Assembly (NCBI GenBank): GCA_037139415.1
Contig: JBAXGN010000075.1
Coordinates: 1 to 33,569, forward strand
DNA from: Verrucomicrobiota bacterium
GTDB taxonomy: Bacteria; Verrucomicrobiota; Verrucomicrobiia; Limisphaerales; Fontisphaeraceae
Length of the DNA: 33,569 nucleotides
Direction: 5' to 3'
Positions 26,169 through 33,569 of this stretch are shown in pieces. The translations under genes were made by a program, and so were the position numbers. Below the pieces are notes generated by a model that was not told where the DNA came from, did no database searches, and saw nothing but the letters and a program-made list of their open reading frames with translations. How positions within the stretch are numbered: the first letter of the stretch is position 1; every line of letters begins with the position of its first letter.

Positions 26169-26225
26169 AGTTTTGCAGGGTTAAAGGATTCCGCTGCTCC
26201 ACCGTTCCACGCTCTGCGCGTGGAT

Positions 26226-26266
26226 ATAAAAAATGGGCAGAAGATCTGGAGAATCATTCTGCCCAT
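26226..26266 (-). terminator. Intrinsic terminator of the PpiD/SurA-like gene
   Basis: On the minus strand a perfect 10-bp stem (ATGGGCAGAA/TTCTGCCCAT, at 26233-26242 and 26257-26266) with a 14-nt loop is followed by six T residues and TAT. It starts 21 bp after the stop codon. This is a clear rho-independent terminator. Confidence 0.85.
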
Positions 26267-26286
26267 AAGTTGGTTGACCGTCTCGC

Positions 26287-27999
26287 TTAGCGACGGCGCT
26301 GCGGTTGTTGTTCGTCCTTGCGTGGTTCCGGCAGGTCTGACTGCATGCCCTGGCGCTGACGTCCCAGCCATTCGTTGGCCACTTCAAACTGCCGGCTTTG
26401 ACGCAGGCCGGCCGAGAACTTGGGCAGTTCGGCCATCAATTTGGTTTCGTCCACGAGGATGCGTTCGCGCAGGTAAAGGATGATCCCGCCGTCGTACGTG
26501 GGGAGAAATACGCTGGCCGTCTTGGGCGTGAGGCTGAACGCGATGCGTTTGATGTCATTCAGATTCAACGCTTGTGGCAGCAGTTCGACGGAGCGCGTGC
26601 TGCGGGAGAAGGCGGGCAGGATCAACGGCTTTTGCTTTCCGGACAGGCAGATTTCCGTGAACGTCTTGTGTTGGCCCAGGCCGTTGGTCAGTGTGTTGTA
26701 GAAAATCCGGCCATAGGAGCGGGCTTGCGCCAGCGCTTCGGTTTGCTGGTAGTCTTTGGTGACCTTGGCAAGCACGGCCTCAAAGGGCGGCACTTCGCTT
26801 GGGAATTTCGCCTTGAGTGCGATCAGGAAAACGCCGTCGTCACCCATGATGGGGTTCAGGTTCACCGGTTCCTCCGGGGCGAGTGCAAAAGCCACGTCGG
26901 TGAACTTGGCCAGGACCTTCATGTCGGCGGGGCCGTCTTCGCGATCAAACGGGGCCGAGGTTTTTAACGTCAATTTGAATGGATCCGCCGCCGCCATTTG
27001 CGCCAAGTCCTCAATTTTCAGTTTGGCGCCACTGTCCGCTTTCTCGGAAAGCTTGGTGGCCAGGTCGTAGGCCTTTTTGCGCGCGGCATTCATCGCCTGC
27101 TCGTCCTTGATTTCCTTGCGGATGCGGACTTTGGCCACGTCGGGATCCAGCGCCTGGCCATTCTCGCGGTAGAAGTTCGTGCCGCGCTTCATGTAGATGG
27201 ATTCCACGATGGCGTCTTTGTTGGTCAGCTTGTTGAACTGTTCTTCGGCTTCCACCATGAAGTTGGTGACCTCAAACTTCACATAGGCCAGTTGCACGCG
27301 GTCGTTCAGGCGGTATTCGGCCATGTGGTTGGTGTAGAATTCCTTGAGCTTGTCGGGCGCGGCCATGGGTACCTTCTCCAGGTAATTGGTCGCGGCGAAA
27401 TGCACGAGTTCGGTGACCACTTCCTCGTTCTCGCGGCGGTACAGGGTCTTGGCTTCCTCGGGCGGGATGAGGCGTCCGGCGGTGCCAGCCACGGCGACGA
27501 GGTGGAGGATGCGGACTTCGTTGCGGAGAAACCGTTCGTAATCCGTCTTATTCAGGCCGTTGGGTTTGAGGATGACCCGTTCGAATTCATCCAAGGCCGC
27601 CTTGGGGTTCATCCCGCGGGCACCGAGGGCCTCCAAGTGGGATTCCGCCAACTCCACCAGTGTTTCCGGGTTGGCATGGATATTCATTTCCCGCACCTTC
27701 TCCAGCATGAACAGGCGGGAGTTGGCTTCGTTATAATCATCCCAGCCAAATTGGCGCGCGGTCTCACTGCGATCCGGCCATTGGCCAAAGCGGAAGAAGA
27801 ACCGCAGTTTGGCCTCATGCATCACGTCCCGATATTCGTCATAAGTGACGTCCCGGTTGTTTATCTTCAGCCCTTTCTCTTTCCCCCCGTTTCGCGAAAA
27901 ATAGCGATCGGGTGAAAAGAATATCACAAAGCTGGGGATCACCACTGCGATGACGGCCAGCCAAATCCACTTCTGATGTTGTCTAAATCCTGCAAACAT
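26287..27999 (-). CDS. PpiD/SurA-like membrane-anchored periplasmic chaperone
   Basis: This 570-residue protein has an N-terminal anchor (about 10-30, WIWLAVIAVVIPSFVIFFSP). A SurA_N-type helical domain follows, starting KINNRDVTYDEYRDVMHEA (about 45-63) and containing the NGLNKTDYERFLRNEVRI segment. A middle region (about 200-330) is rich in charged helices. Residues about 330-420 are in the place of a parvulin PPIase domain (LAPEEPVNLNPIMGDDGVFLIALK), but conservation looks low, so isomerase activity is uncertain. The C-terminal helix is basic and Gln/Arg-rich. PpiD and SurA assist folding of secreted and outer-membrane proteins, fitting a cell that exports many proteins. It ends with a strong terminator and lies about 150 bp from the beta-helix gene on the same strand. 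Confidence 0.8.
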   Translation of the reverse strand: MFAGFRQHQKWIWLAVIAVVIPSFVIFFSPDRYFSRNGGKEKGLKINNRDVTYDEYRDVMHEAKLRFFFRFGQWPDRSETARQFGWDDYNEANSRLFMLEKVREMNIHANPETLVELAESHLEALGARGMNPKAALDEFERVILKPNGLNKTDYERFLRNEVRILHLVAVAGTAGRLIPPEEAKTLYRRENEEVVTELVHFAATNYLEKVPMAAPDKLKEFYTNHMAEYRLNDRVQLAYVKFEVTNFMVEAEEQFNKLTNKDAIVESIYMKRGTNFYRENGQALDPDVAKVRIRKEIKDEQAMNAARKKAYDLATKLSEKADSGAKLKIEDLAQMAAADPFKLTLKTSAPFDREDGPADMKVLAKFTDVAFALAPEEPVNLNPIMGDDGVFLIALKAKFPSEVPPFEAVLAKVTKDYQQTEALAQARSYGRIFYNTLTNGLGQHKTFTEICLSGKQKPLILPAFSRSTRSVELLPQALNLNDIKRIAFSLTPKTASVFLPTYDGGIILYLRERILVDETKLMAELPKFSAGLRQSRQFEVANEWLGRQRQGMQSDLPEPRKDEQQPQRRR

Positions 28000-28152
28000 A
28001 ATCGTTTTTAAATATGGAGCGCGAAACGTAGCGCACTGTTTTCCCCCTTGTCGAGAGGTTTTTCATATTAAATGATGTGCGCGGCTGGCGGCGGCCAAGG
28101 CAAACACTGTGGCATAGGTCCTTTTGACCGCTGAAACATGGGTGTTTTTGCG

Positions 28153-30273
28153 TTAATTCCCGTGCAGGGGCAGCACGATGGCGTTGGGGTTGGGCAGCGC
28201 GTGTTTCAGGTCCGAGGGCAGTTCGGGGAGTTCCCGTTTGCCGGTCTGGTTGAAGTCGCCGCGCTGGAAGGCCGGAATGTCCAGATTGGCTCCGCACGGT
28301 TGCTGGCTGGGTCCGATCGCCAGGGCAGGGGAGGTCGGCGTTGGGCGGAGGTCCAGGGTCGTCGTCGCGGCCTGTTTCCAATTCCAGATCAGCGCGTCCC
28401 GGAATGGCGCGGCGGGCAGTGGCGGCTCAAATTGCACGACGTTCTCATCGGCTTTGGTGACTCGGCGCAGGAGGCCATCCCCATTGATTTCAATCTGGTC
28501 GCCGATCTCGAACTTAGCCGGGGCTCGCAGGGTCAGACGAGAGCGGGTGTTGGCGTCATCCCAGCGCACGGCGGCCTGAAAGAGTGGGGCGGCGCGGAAT
28601 TGTGGGTTGGCGCGCCGGGAATGCGCCTCGCGCCCGAGCGCGGCGGCTTCCTCGGGGGTGAAGAGGGAACGCCATTTGGGTTTGGTGACTAGATAGATGG
28701 GCAGTTTGGCATCCTGCTGGTAAAGCAGGTTTTCCTGGCTCGTCAAAGTCTCGGCCAGCGTCAGCGGGTTATTCCACACGATGGAACGGTTGAGCCGATA
28801 TTGATGGCCGGTGAAGGAAAACGCCCCATACCCGCCCAGGCCGATGGTGGATTGTTCAATCGTCCAATCATGCGAGTTGCCATGGCCGAAGATGACGGCG
28901 ATGGCGGCGGTGCCCACGATGATGCTGTTGCGGATGGTGCTCCCGTCAATCTCCTCCGTCATGATGCCTTGGCCGCCCCAAAGCAGCACGTTATCCTCGA
29001 CGACCAGCCGGTGTACGCCCCGATACGTTTGCAGGTTGTCCGGATGCCCCAGCAACAGGTGGTGATGGATGTAATTGCGGCGGACGGTGATGTCCTGCGA
29101 TTCCGGTTCCCCGTCGGGTTTGCCGCTGACGTTCCCGGCAATATCCACGCCATCCACCAGGTTCAACGCAATCTCATTCTGCTGGACCAGGACGTTCTTG
29201 CTCGAAATCACCCCCACGCCGTTCGCGTTCGCCACCACAATGTTATTCTGCAACTGTATCTCCTCGCAACGCCGCACCGAAATCCCGTTCCGCTGGTTGT
29301 TATGCACGATGCAGCCTTGAATGTTCACGTGCGATGCGCCCGTCACCTCCACGCCCACCCCGCCCGAGCCGCACACCTCGAGCCCCGCCACGGTGATTTG
29401 CGTTGCCGGGTGGCCTTCCCGCCCGCTCACCAGCAGCAACCGCTGGGCTGCGCGCCGATACTGGGTCCGCTCCAAGTCCGCCACGGCCGCTGGCCGAAAG
29501 TACACGCGCACCCGCGGCGCGTCCAACTCCACAAACGCCCATTGCCCCACCTGCGTGATCAACCGGGGATGATTGACCAATTGGTAACGACCTCCTTTGC
29601 CCTGCAACGTGGCGCACACGCGGGCATCCCCGAGCTTCACCACGCCGCCCGCCGCCTCCAATCCCTTGACCCCGACCGTCGAGAAATAATTCCCCCGCGC
29701 CACATACACAAACGCCATCAGCGATTGCGGGCGGGCGACCACCTCCGCCGGCCAACCGGTGCCCGGCCCCGCGCCGTCCTTGAACGTCGCGGCTCCGGCA
29801 TCCGGCTCCTTCACCGAGCGCATGGGCTGCTCAGCTCCGGGCCAGCGCGAGACCGGCTGCGGCGTCAGCCCCACATACAAATCGGCAATGGGCCCCTCGA
29901 TCGTGGCGCTGTAAACCTCTCCCGCCTCCCGTTGCCAGCCTTGGATGGGGGTGAACCCGGACAACACCACCCGTTCCCCCGGCGCGGCGCGCAGGGCGAT
30001 GGGTTTCTCCGGCGTGCCCGCCCCCTGGAGCGTCACCGTTTCCGCGTACGTGCCTTGGCGGACCAGAATCGTATCCCCCGGCAGCACCGACTTGGCCGCC
30101 GCGCTGATGGTGGCAAACGGTTGGGCGGGCGAGCCCACCCCACCGGCCGCCGCGCCGGCCTGCACCCACAACTCCCTGGCACTGGCGGTAACAACCAGCC
30201 CGCCGCACAACAGCGCGCCGACCCCGGCCATGCGCCAAGCCGTCTCATAGCAAATCAATCCAATGAGCTTCAT
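28153..30273 (-). CDS. Secreted right-handed parallel beta-helix protein
   Basis: ATG 30273 gives 706 residues with a signal peptide (MAGVGALLCGGLVVTASA region); the open frame reaches 30366, but the added residues are basic and lack signal character. After the peptide, LWVQAGAAAGGVGSPAQPFATI and GDTILVRQGTYAETV (split over two strands, about 50-80) are typical of the DUF1565/NosD-like start of pectate-lyase-fold proteins. Coils with repeated NGVGV, NxIxLN and HNNQRNGISVRR elements follow (about 290-450). The C-terminal 200 residues form a distinct beta domain with FRDALIWNWKQA. The fold is used by polysaccharide lyases and by binding proteins; no calcium- or catalytic-residue set could be assigned. 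It is divergent from the ThuA-like gene. Confidence 0.85.
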   Translation of the reverse strand: MKLIGLICYETAWRMAGVGALLCGGLVVTASARELWVQAGAAAGGVGSPAQPFATISAAAKSVLPGDTILVRQGTYAETVTLQGAGTPEKPIALRAAPGERVVLSGFTPIQGWQREAGEVYSATIEGPIADLYVGLTPQPVSRWPGAEQPMRSVKEPDAGAATFKDGAGPGTGWPAEVVARPQSLMAFVYVARGNYFSTVGVKGLEAAGGVVKLGDARVCATLQGKGGRYQLVNHPRLITQVGQWAFVELDAPRVRVYFRPAAVADLERTQYRRAAQRLLLVSGREGHPATQITVAGLEVCGSGGVGVEVTGASHVNIQGCIVHNNQRNGISVRRCEEIQLQNNIVVANANGVGVISSKNVLVQQNEIALNLVDGVDIAGNVSGKPDGEPESQDITVRRNYIHHHLLLGHPDNLQTYRGVHRLVVEDNVLLWGGQGIMTEEIDGSTIRNSIIVGTAAIAVIFGHGNSHDWTIEQSTIGLGGYGAFSFTGHQYRLNRSIVWNNPLTLAETLTSQENLLYQQDAKLPIYLVTKPKWRSLFTPEEAAALGREAHSRRANPQFRAAPLFQAAVRWDDANTRSRLTLRAPAKFEIGDQIEINGDGLLRRVTKADENVVQFEPPLPAAPFRDALIWNWKQAATTTLDLRPTPTSPALAIGPSQQPCGANLDIPAFQRGDFNQTGKRELPELPSDLKHALPNPNAIVLPLHGN

Positions 30274-30550
30274 GGCGGCGAGCCTACGCCGCAACCCGCA
30301 GCCTTGTCGAGCAAACAGTGACTGCCGGGCGGCCGCCGCGCACCAAAACTTTCTGACAAAAAACACTTGTCAGTCCTAAGCTGAATGGGTGCCTTCCGTG
30401 AAAATTCACTGGCAATCGAGCATGAATGGCATGTTTCCAGGTAGGATATTCGATGCAGTTTCCGCCCATACACCCGGCGGGACTACGGAAGCGCTTTCCA
30501 GCGTGAAGGGCACCCTTTTGTCATCCCCGCCCCAGCCAGGCCAAAAGCGT

Positions 30551-30739
30551 CCCCAGCGCGGCTGGGTGGACCCCCAGAACCGCTGGGGGGATCCCCAGCG
30601 CGGCTGGGGGGATCCCCAGAACCGCTGGGTGAACCCCCAGCGCGGCTGGGGGGATCCCCAGGACCGCTGGGGGGCCCCCCAGCACGGCTGGGGGGATCCC
30701 CAGGACCGCTGGGGGGCCCTCCAGCGGTGCCAGAAACCA
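30551..30739. repeat. 21-bp tandem palindrome array (array B), alternating A/B units
   Basis: Nine units begin exactly 21 bp apart: 30551, 30572, 30593, 30614, 30635, 30656, 30677, 30698 and a decayed one at 30719. Odd units read CCCCAGCGCGGCTGGGG (7-bp stem); even units read CCCCAGAACCGCTGGGG or CCCCAGGACCGCTGGGG (6-bp stem). Four-base spacers are mostly GGAT. The unit pair is therefore a 42-bp repeat copied four times. Spacers allow alternative pairing (CTGGGG with CCCCAG of the next unit). One plus-strand frame reads heptapeptides such as PQRGWGD and PQNRWGD. The right edge runs into a core at 30734-30780 (CCATCAAAA twice, AAAATG, GATTTCGCGCAAAAAAG) like the one flanking array A. The rest of 30274-30842 has no credible gene and holds the divergent promoters. 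Confidence 0.95.
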
Positions 30740-30842
30740 TCAAAAAACCATCAAAATGAGCGATTTCGCGCAAAAAAGCCCAAATTTGACCATTTTTGAA
30801 TCTTTGCTTGCCCATCCCAGTAGTTTTGGCCATATTCCGCTC

Positions 30843-31640
30843 ATGAAAATCACCTTAACAAATATAATGAAATACAACGCTGGCAGGTTGCGCCGCTCCG
30901 CTTTGGGGTTGGTCGCGCTGTCGGCGCTCAGTTTGATCACCGCTTTACCCGCCTCGGCCCAGACGGCCAAGCGCACCGTGGTGGTTTGGTCGGAACGCAC
31001 CGCGCCCACCAATGTTTACCCCAAGGACATCAATGGCGCGATTGCCGAGGGGTTGCAAGGGTTGGCTGGCTGGGAGATCATCACTGCCAATATTGACCAA
31101 CCGGAGCAGGGCCTGAGCGACGCGCTGTTGAAACAATGCGATGTCCTCATCTGGTGGGGACACAAACGGCACAAACAGGTCAAACCGGAACTGATCCAAA
31201 AAATCGAGCAGCGCGTGAAAGCGGACGGCATGGGTTTCATGGCGCTGCATTCCTCCCACTTCGCCGAGCCCTACAAGGCCATCATGGGCACTAAATGCAG
31301 TTGGGCGGAATACAAGGCGGATGGCACTTCTGTGAAAATTACCGTCAAGGAACCGAACCATCCGATTGCGCAGGGCGTGCCCAAAGAATTCGATCTCCCC
31401 AAGATTGAACGTTATGGCGAACCGTTCCAAGTGCCCACGCCGGAAGCCGTGGTGTTTGAAGGAATGTATAAGAAGCCCAACGGTGAAACCGCCATGGGCC
31501 GCATGGCCATGTGCTGGACGATGGGCAAGGGCAAAGTCTTTTACTTCACGCCGGGCCACGAAACTTACGACGACTTCTTCCGTCCCGAAGTTCGCCAGAT
31601 CATGAAGAACGCCGTTCAATGGGCGGCGCCCAAGAAATAG
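30843..31640 (+). CDS. Secreted ThuA-like protein
   Basis: ATG 30843 gives 265 residues; ATG 30867 is also possible, and the frame from 30756 would overlap the repeat core. A signal peptide (about 15-40, LVALSALSLITALPASAQ) is followed by a ThuA-like (trehalose utilisation) domain of glutamine-amidotransferase fold. Marks are KRTVVVWSERTAPTNVYP (about 42-59), LLKQCDVLIWWGHKRHK, MGFMALHSSHFAEPYKAIMG and a C-terminal GKVFYFTPGHETYDDFFRP. Such exported ThuA proteins are abundant in Verrucomicrobiota and Planctomycetota and are thought to act on sugars, but their reaction is not settled. The upstream gap holds array B. A terminator hairpin follows the gene. Confidence 0.88.
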   Translation: MKITLTNIMKYNAGRLRRSALGLVALSALSLITALPASAQTAKRTVVVWSERTAPTNVYPKDINGAIAEGLQGLAGWEIITANIDQPEQGLSDALLKQCDVLIWWGHKRHKQVKPELIQKIEQRVKADGMGFMALHSSHFAEPYKAIMGTKCSWAEYKADGTSVKITVKEPNHPIAQGVPKEFDLPKIERYGEPFQVPTPEAVVFEGMYKKPNGETAMGRMAMCWTMGKGKVFYFTPGHETYDDFFRPEVRQIMKNAVQWAAPKK

Positions 31641-31668
31641 TATTGGCCGTCCAACATGTGTTTTGACC

Positions 31669-31711
31669 AATGCCGGCATGGGATCCATGCCGGCATTATT
31701 TGTTCGTTATT
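31669..31711 (+). terminator. Intrinsic terminator after the ThuA-like gene
   Basis: A perfect 13-bp stem (31669-31681 with 31685-31697, AATGCCGGCATGG) around a GAT loop starts 28 bp after the stop codon. It is followed by a T-rich but not uninterrupted tail (ATTTGTTCGTTATT). The stem is strong, and the same DNA is palindromic on both strands. Confidence 0.7.
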
Positions 31712-31767
31712 GGTGAATGGAAAAACGAGTTTGTCAGGCGGCGGGAATGGGGGTAGCGTACCGCCTA

Positions 31768-33303
31768 ATGAGCATGAGACATATCAGCAACGGCAGGCGG
31801 CTGGGGTGGTTATCCGCAGTCCTGGCGGTGCTTTGCCTGGCGCTGTGGAGTGCCGCTGCCGCCGCCGATCAACCGCAATGGGGGCACGGCTTCACGCGCA
31901 ACATGATTTCCCTGGAGAAAGGTTTGCCGGATGCCTTCGATCCCGCCACGGGCAAGAACATCAAGTGGATGGCGCAATTGGGGACCGAGACCTATTCAAC
32001 GCCGATCATCGCGAACGGGCGCGTCTTGATCGGCACCAACAACCGGCAACCGCGCGATCCACGCCACACCGGCGATCGCAGTGTGCTCATGTGCTTCGAT
32101 GAAACGGATGGGAAGTTCCTCTGGCAATTAGTATCCCCCAAAATCACCAACAGCATCTATTGGGATTGGCCCAATGACGGGATGTGTTCGACGGTCACAG
32201 TGGAAAGCAACCGGGTGTACCTGGTCGGGAACCGTGGCGAGGTGTTGTGCCTGGACCTGGACGGCATGGCCAACGGCAACGACGGGCCGTTCCTGGATGA
32301 GGCGCGTCACAGCGTCCCTGCCGGGCAGGAACCCATTGCGCCAGGGGCGGCGGACGCGGATATTGTCTGGTTGTTCGACATGATCAAGGAATGCGGCGTG
32401 CGGCAGCATGATTCGGCGCATAGTTCCATTTTGTTGCTTGGGGATTATTTGTACGTGAACACGTCGAATGGCGTGGATGATTCGCATCGGCGGATCATGT
32501 CGCCCGACGCGCCCAGCTTGATCGTGGTGGATAAACGCACGGGCCGGCTCGTGGCCCGGGACAAGGAACGGATCGGACCGCGCATCTTTCACAGCACCTG
32601 GTCCGCGCCGGCCTTGGCGGAAATTCAGGGGCGGAAACTCATTGTCTTTGCCGGGGGTGATGGCGTGGTGTACGCCTTCGAGCCAATCAGCCAGGCTCCG
32701 CCCAACGGCGTAGTGCAGAAGCTCAAGAAAGTGTGGCAGTTCGATTGCGACCCCACGGCACCCAAGGAGAACGTCCACAAATACAACAGCAACCGCAAGG
32801 AAAGCCCCAGCAACATCAAGGGCATGCCGGTGTTCGACGGCGGCTGCATCTACGTGGCGCATGGTGGCGACCTGTGGTGGGGCAAGCACGAGGCGTGGCT
32901 GAAATGTTTCGCGGCCTCCGGGGAAGGAGACACCACGGCCACGGCGTTAAAGTGGTCGTATCCACTGGAACGACACTCAATGTCCACCCCGGCGGTGTGG
33001 AACGGACTGGTCTTCATCGCGGATTGCGGCAAAAAGGTGCATTGCCTGGACGCGAACACCGGGAAACCGTATTGGGTGCAGGAGACCGGCGGGGATATCT
33101 GGGGCTCGACGCTGGTGGCCGACGGCAAAGTGTATGTGGGCACCCGGCGCGGGGACTTTTGGATCTTTGAATGCAGTAAGGAAAAGAAAGTGCTGTCGCA
33201 AGCGGCCTTTGGCAGCCCGATCAATGCCTCGCCCATGGCAGCGAACGGGGTGCTCTACGTGGCGACGATGAAGAACCTCTACGCCATTCAGCAAGCCAGG
33301 TAG
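31768..33303 (+). CDS. Secreted PQQ-type beta-propeller protein
   Basis: ATG 31768 gives 511 residues; 31717 and 31774 are alternative starts in the frame. The signal peptide (LGWLSAVLAVLCLALWSAAAAA) is followed by DQPQWGHGFTRNMISLEKGL, the entry of many exported PQQ-like proteins. Repeated propeller strands include TYSTPIIANGRVLIGTNNR (about 52-70), NRVYLVGNRGEVLCLDLDG, GKVYVGTRRGDFWIFE and a last blade FGSPINASPMAANGVLYVAT. The blades lack the catalytic Asp/Glu and cysteine-disulfide set of PQQ alcohol dehydrogenases by eye, so a scaffold or sensor role is as likely as redox chemistry. No cofactor biosynthesis gene lies nearby. A strong terminator separates it from the ThuA-like gene. Confidence 0.88.
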   Translation: MSMRHISNGRRLGWLSAVLAVLCLALWSAAAAADQPQWGHGFTRNMISLEKGLPDAFDPATGKNIKWMAQLGTETYSTPIIANGRVLIGTNNRQPRDPRHTGDRSVLMCFDETDGKFLWQLVSPKITNSIYWDWPNDGMCSTVTVESNRVYLVGNRGEVLCLDLDGMANGNDGPFLDEARHSVPAGQEPIAPGAADADIVWLFDMIKECGVRQHDSAHSSILLLGDYLYVNTSNGVDDSHRRIMSPDAPSLIVVDKRTGRLVARDKERIGPRIFHSTWSAPALAEIQGRKLIVFAGGDGVVYAFEPISQAPPNGVVQKLKKVWQFDCDPTAPKENVHKYNSNRKESPSNIKGMPVFDGGCIYVAHGGDLWWGKHEAWLKCFAASGEGDTTATALKWSYPLERHSMSTPAVWNGLVFIADCGKKVHCLDANTGKPYWVQETGGDIWGSTLVADGKVYVGTRRGDFWIFECSKEKKVLSQAAFGSPINASPMAANGVLYVATMKNLYAIQQAR

Positions 33304-33569
33304 CGTGGCAGGGAGAAAATCGAAGCAAATTAAACCTGCCCTATTCCAGCCAGTGCAAAGGTCGTAAACGGAAGCGGAATGGGAAAATAAGCGTCCAGCA
33401 GTAGGTTGTACCATTCAGACGTTCATTCGATGAAGCCGGCCCGTGATGTATTTGCGCGTTAACGCTCGCCCCCCAAGGGTATTGGCCTGCGTGATTCGAC
33501 ATTGCTCCCATCGCTAAACTCAGAACACCGCATCTGCGCCGAATAATTTGATACCATTGGGGATTGGCG
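33304..33569. other. Non-coding 3' end of the window
   Basis: The last 266 bp contain no supported gene. A 6-bp inverted repeat (GGCAGG, CCTGCC, 22-nt loop) just after the propeller stop could be a weak terminator. No T-tract follows. Confidence 0.4.

Noticed and set aside
28801-30321. 506-codon plus-strand open frame
   Set aside because: It is antisense to the beta-helix gene, with abnormal His/Arg/Pro content and no domain.
30551-30739. CRISPR array
   Set aside because: Repeats are contiguous 21-bp palindromes without unique spacers, and there are no cas genes.
30389-30799. 136-codon frame reading WGDPQ heptapeptides
   Set aside because: There is no ribosome binding site, and the flanks of the repeat read as non-protein-like; both strands are open across it, as expected from a 21-bp repeat.

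Overview
This roughly 60% GC window carries a dense set of secreted carbohydrate-active and beta-propeller proteins together with scattered housekeeping genes. The combination of GH27 and GH2 glycosidases, a ThuA-like protein, a PQQ-type propeller, a parallel beta-helix protein and a long hydrophobic-tailed propeller ending in FFRLR-type residues resembles soil or freshwater Verrucomicrobiota (Pedosphaera/Limisphaerales-like). That assignment is an inference from gene content; no rRNA or other phylogenetic marker was compared.

Layout. (1) Positions 1-3720, on the minus strand, are AT-richer and accessory: a Panacea-domain (DUF4065) antitoxin candidate overlapping a small PemK/MazF-like partner, a secreted seven-bladed propeller, and an unknown protein. 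They are followed by about 700 bp with no credible gene and a tRNA-Phe. (2) Positions 4639-14064 hold a GH27 alpha-galactosidase, a large type ISP-like DNA methyltransferase that appears to lack its N-terminal nuclease domain, three small orphan genes (one a thioredoxin-fold protein without its CXXC, one a DUF4304-like protein) and a GH2 beta-galactosidase. (3) Positions 14434-16674 hold argJ-argB on the minus strand. (4) Positions 16787-21617 hold an unknown exported protein, SppA, two coupled membrane proteins, long-form hisG and a 33-residue AURKAIP1/COX24 (bS22/mS38-like) ribosomal protein. (5) Positions 21698-28000 hold a TPR lipoprotein, a DUF2203 protein, a fungal-type cystathionine gamma-synthase homologue, an RluA-type pseudouridine synthase and a PpiD/SurA-like membrane chaperone. 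(6) Positions 28153-33303 hold a secreted beta-helix protein, divergent from a ThuA-like protein and a PQQ-propeller protein.

The most distinctive non-coding feature is a pair of 21-bp-period palindromic arrays, at 14145-14371 (between convergent genes) and 30551-30739 (between divergent genes). The units differ in sequence, but both arrays abut a similar core of about 35 bp, and both keep a frame open that would encode heptapeptide repeats. A third intergenic region (20170-20286) has a 7-bp CCGAAnn repeat. These look like members of one expanding intergenic repeat family.

The other leading observations are the toxin-antitoxin pair, the apparently nuclease-deleted methyltransferase, an insertion next to the self-cleavage site of ArgJ, and a terminator-like hairpin that runs directly into the start codon of the TPR lipoprotein.
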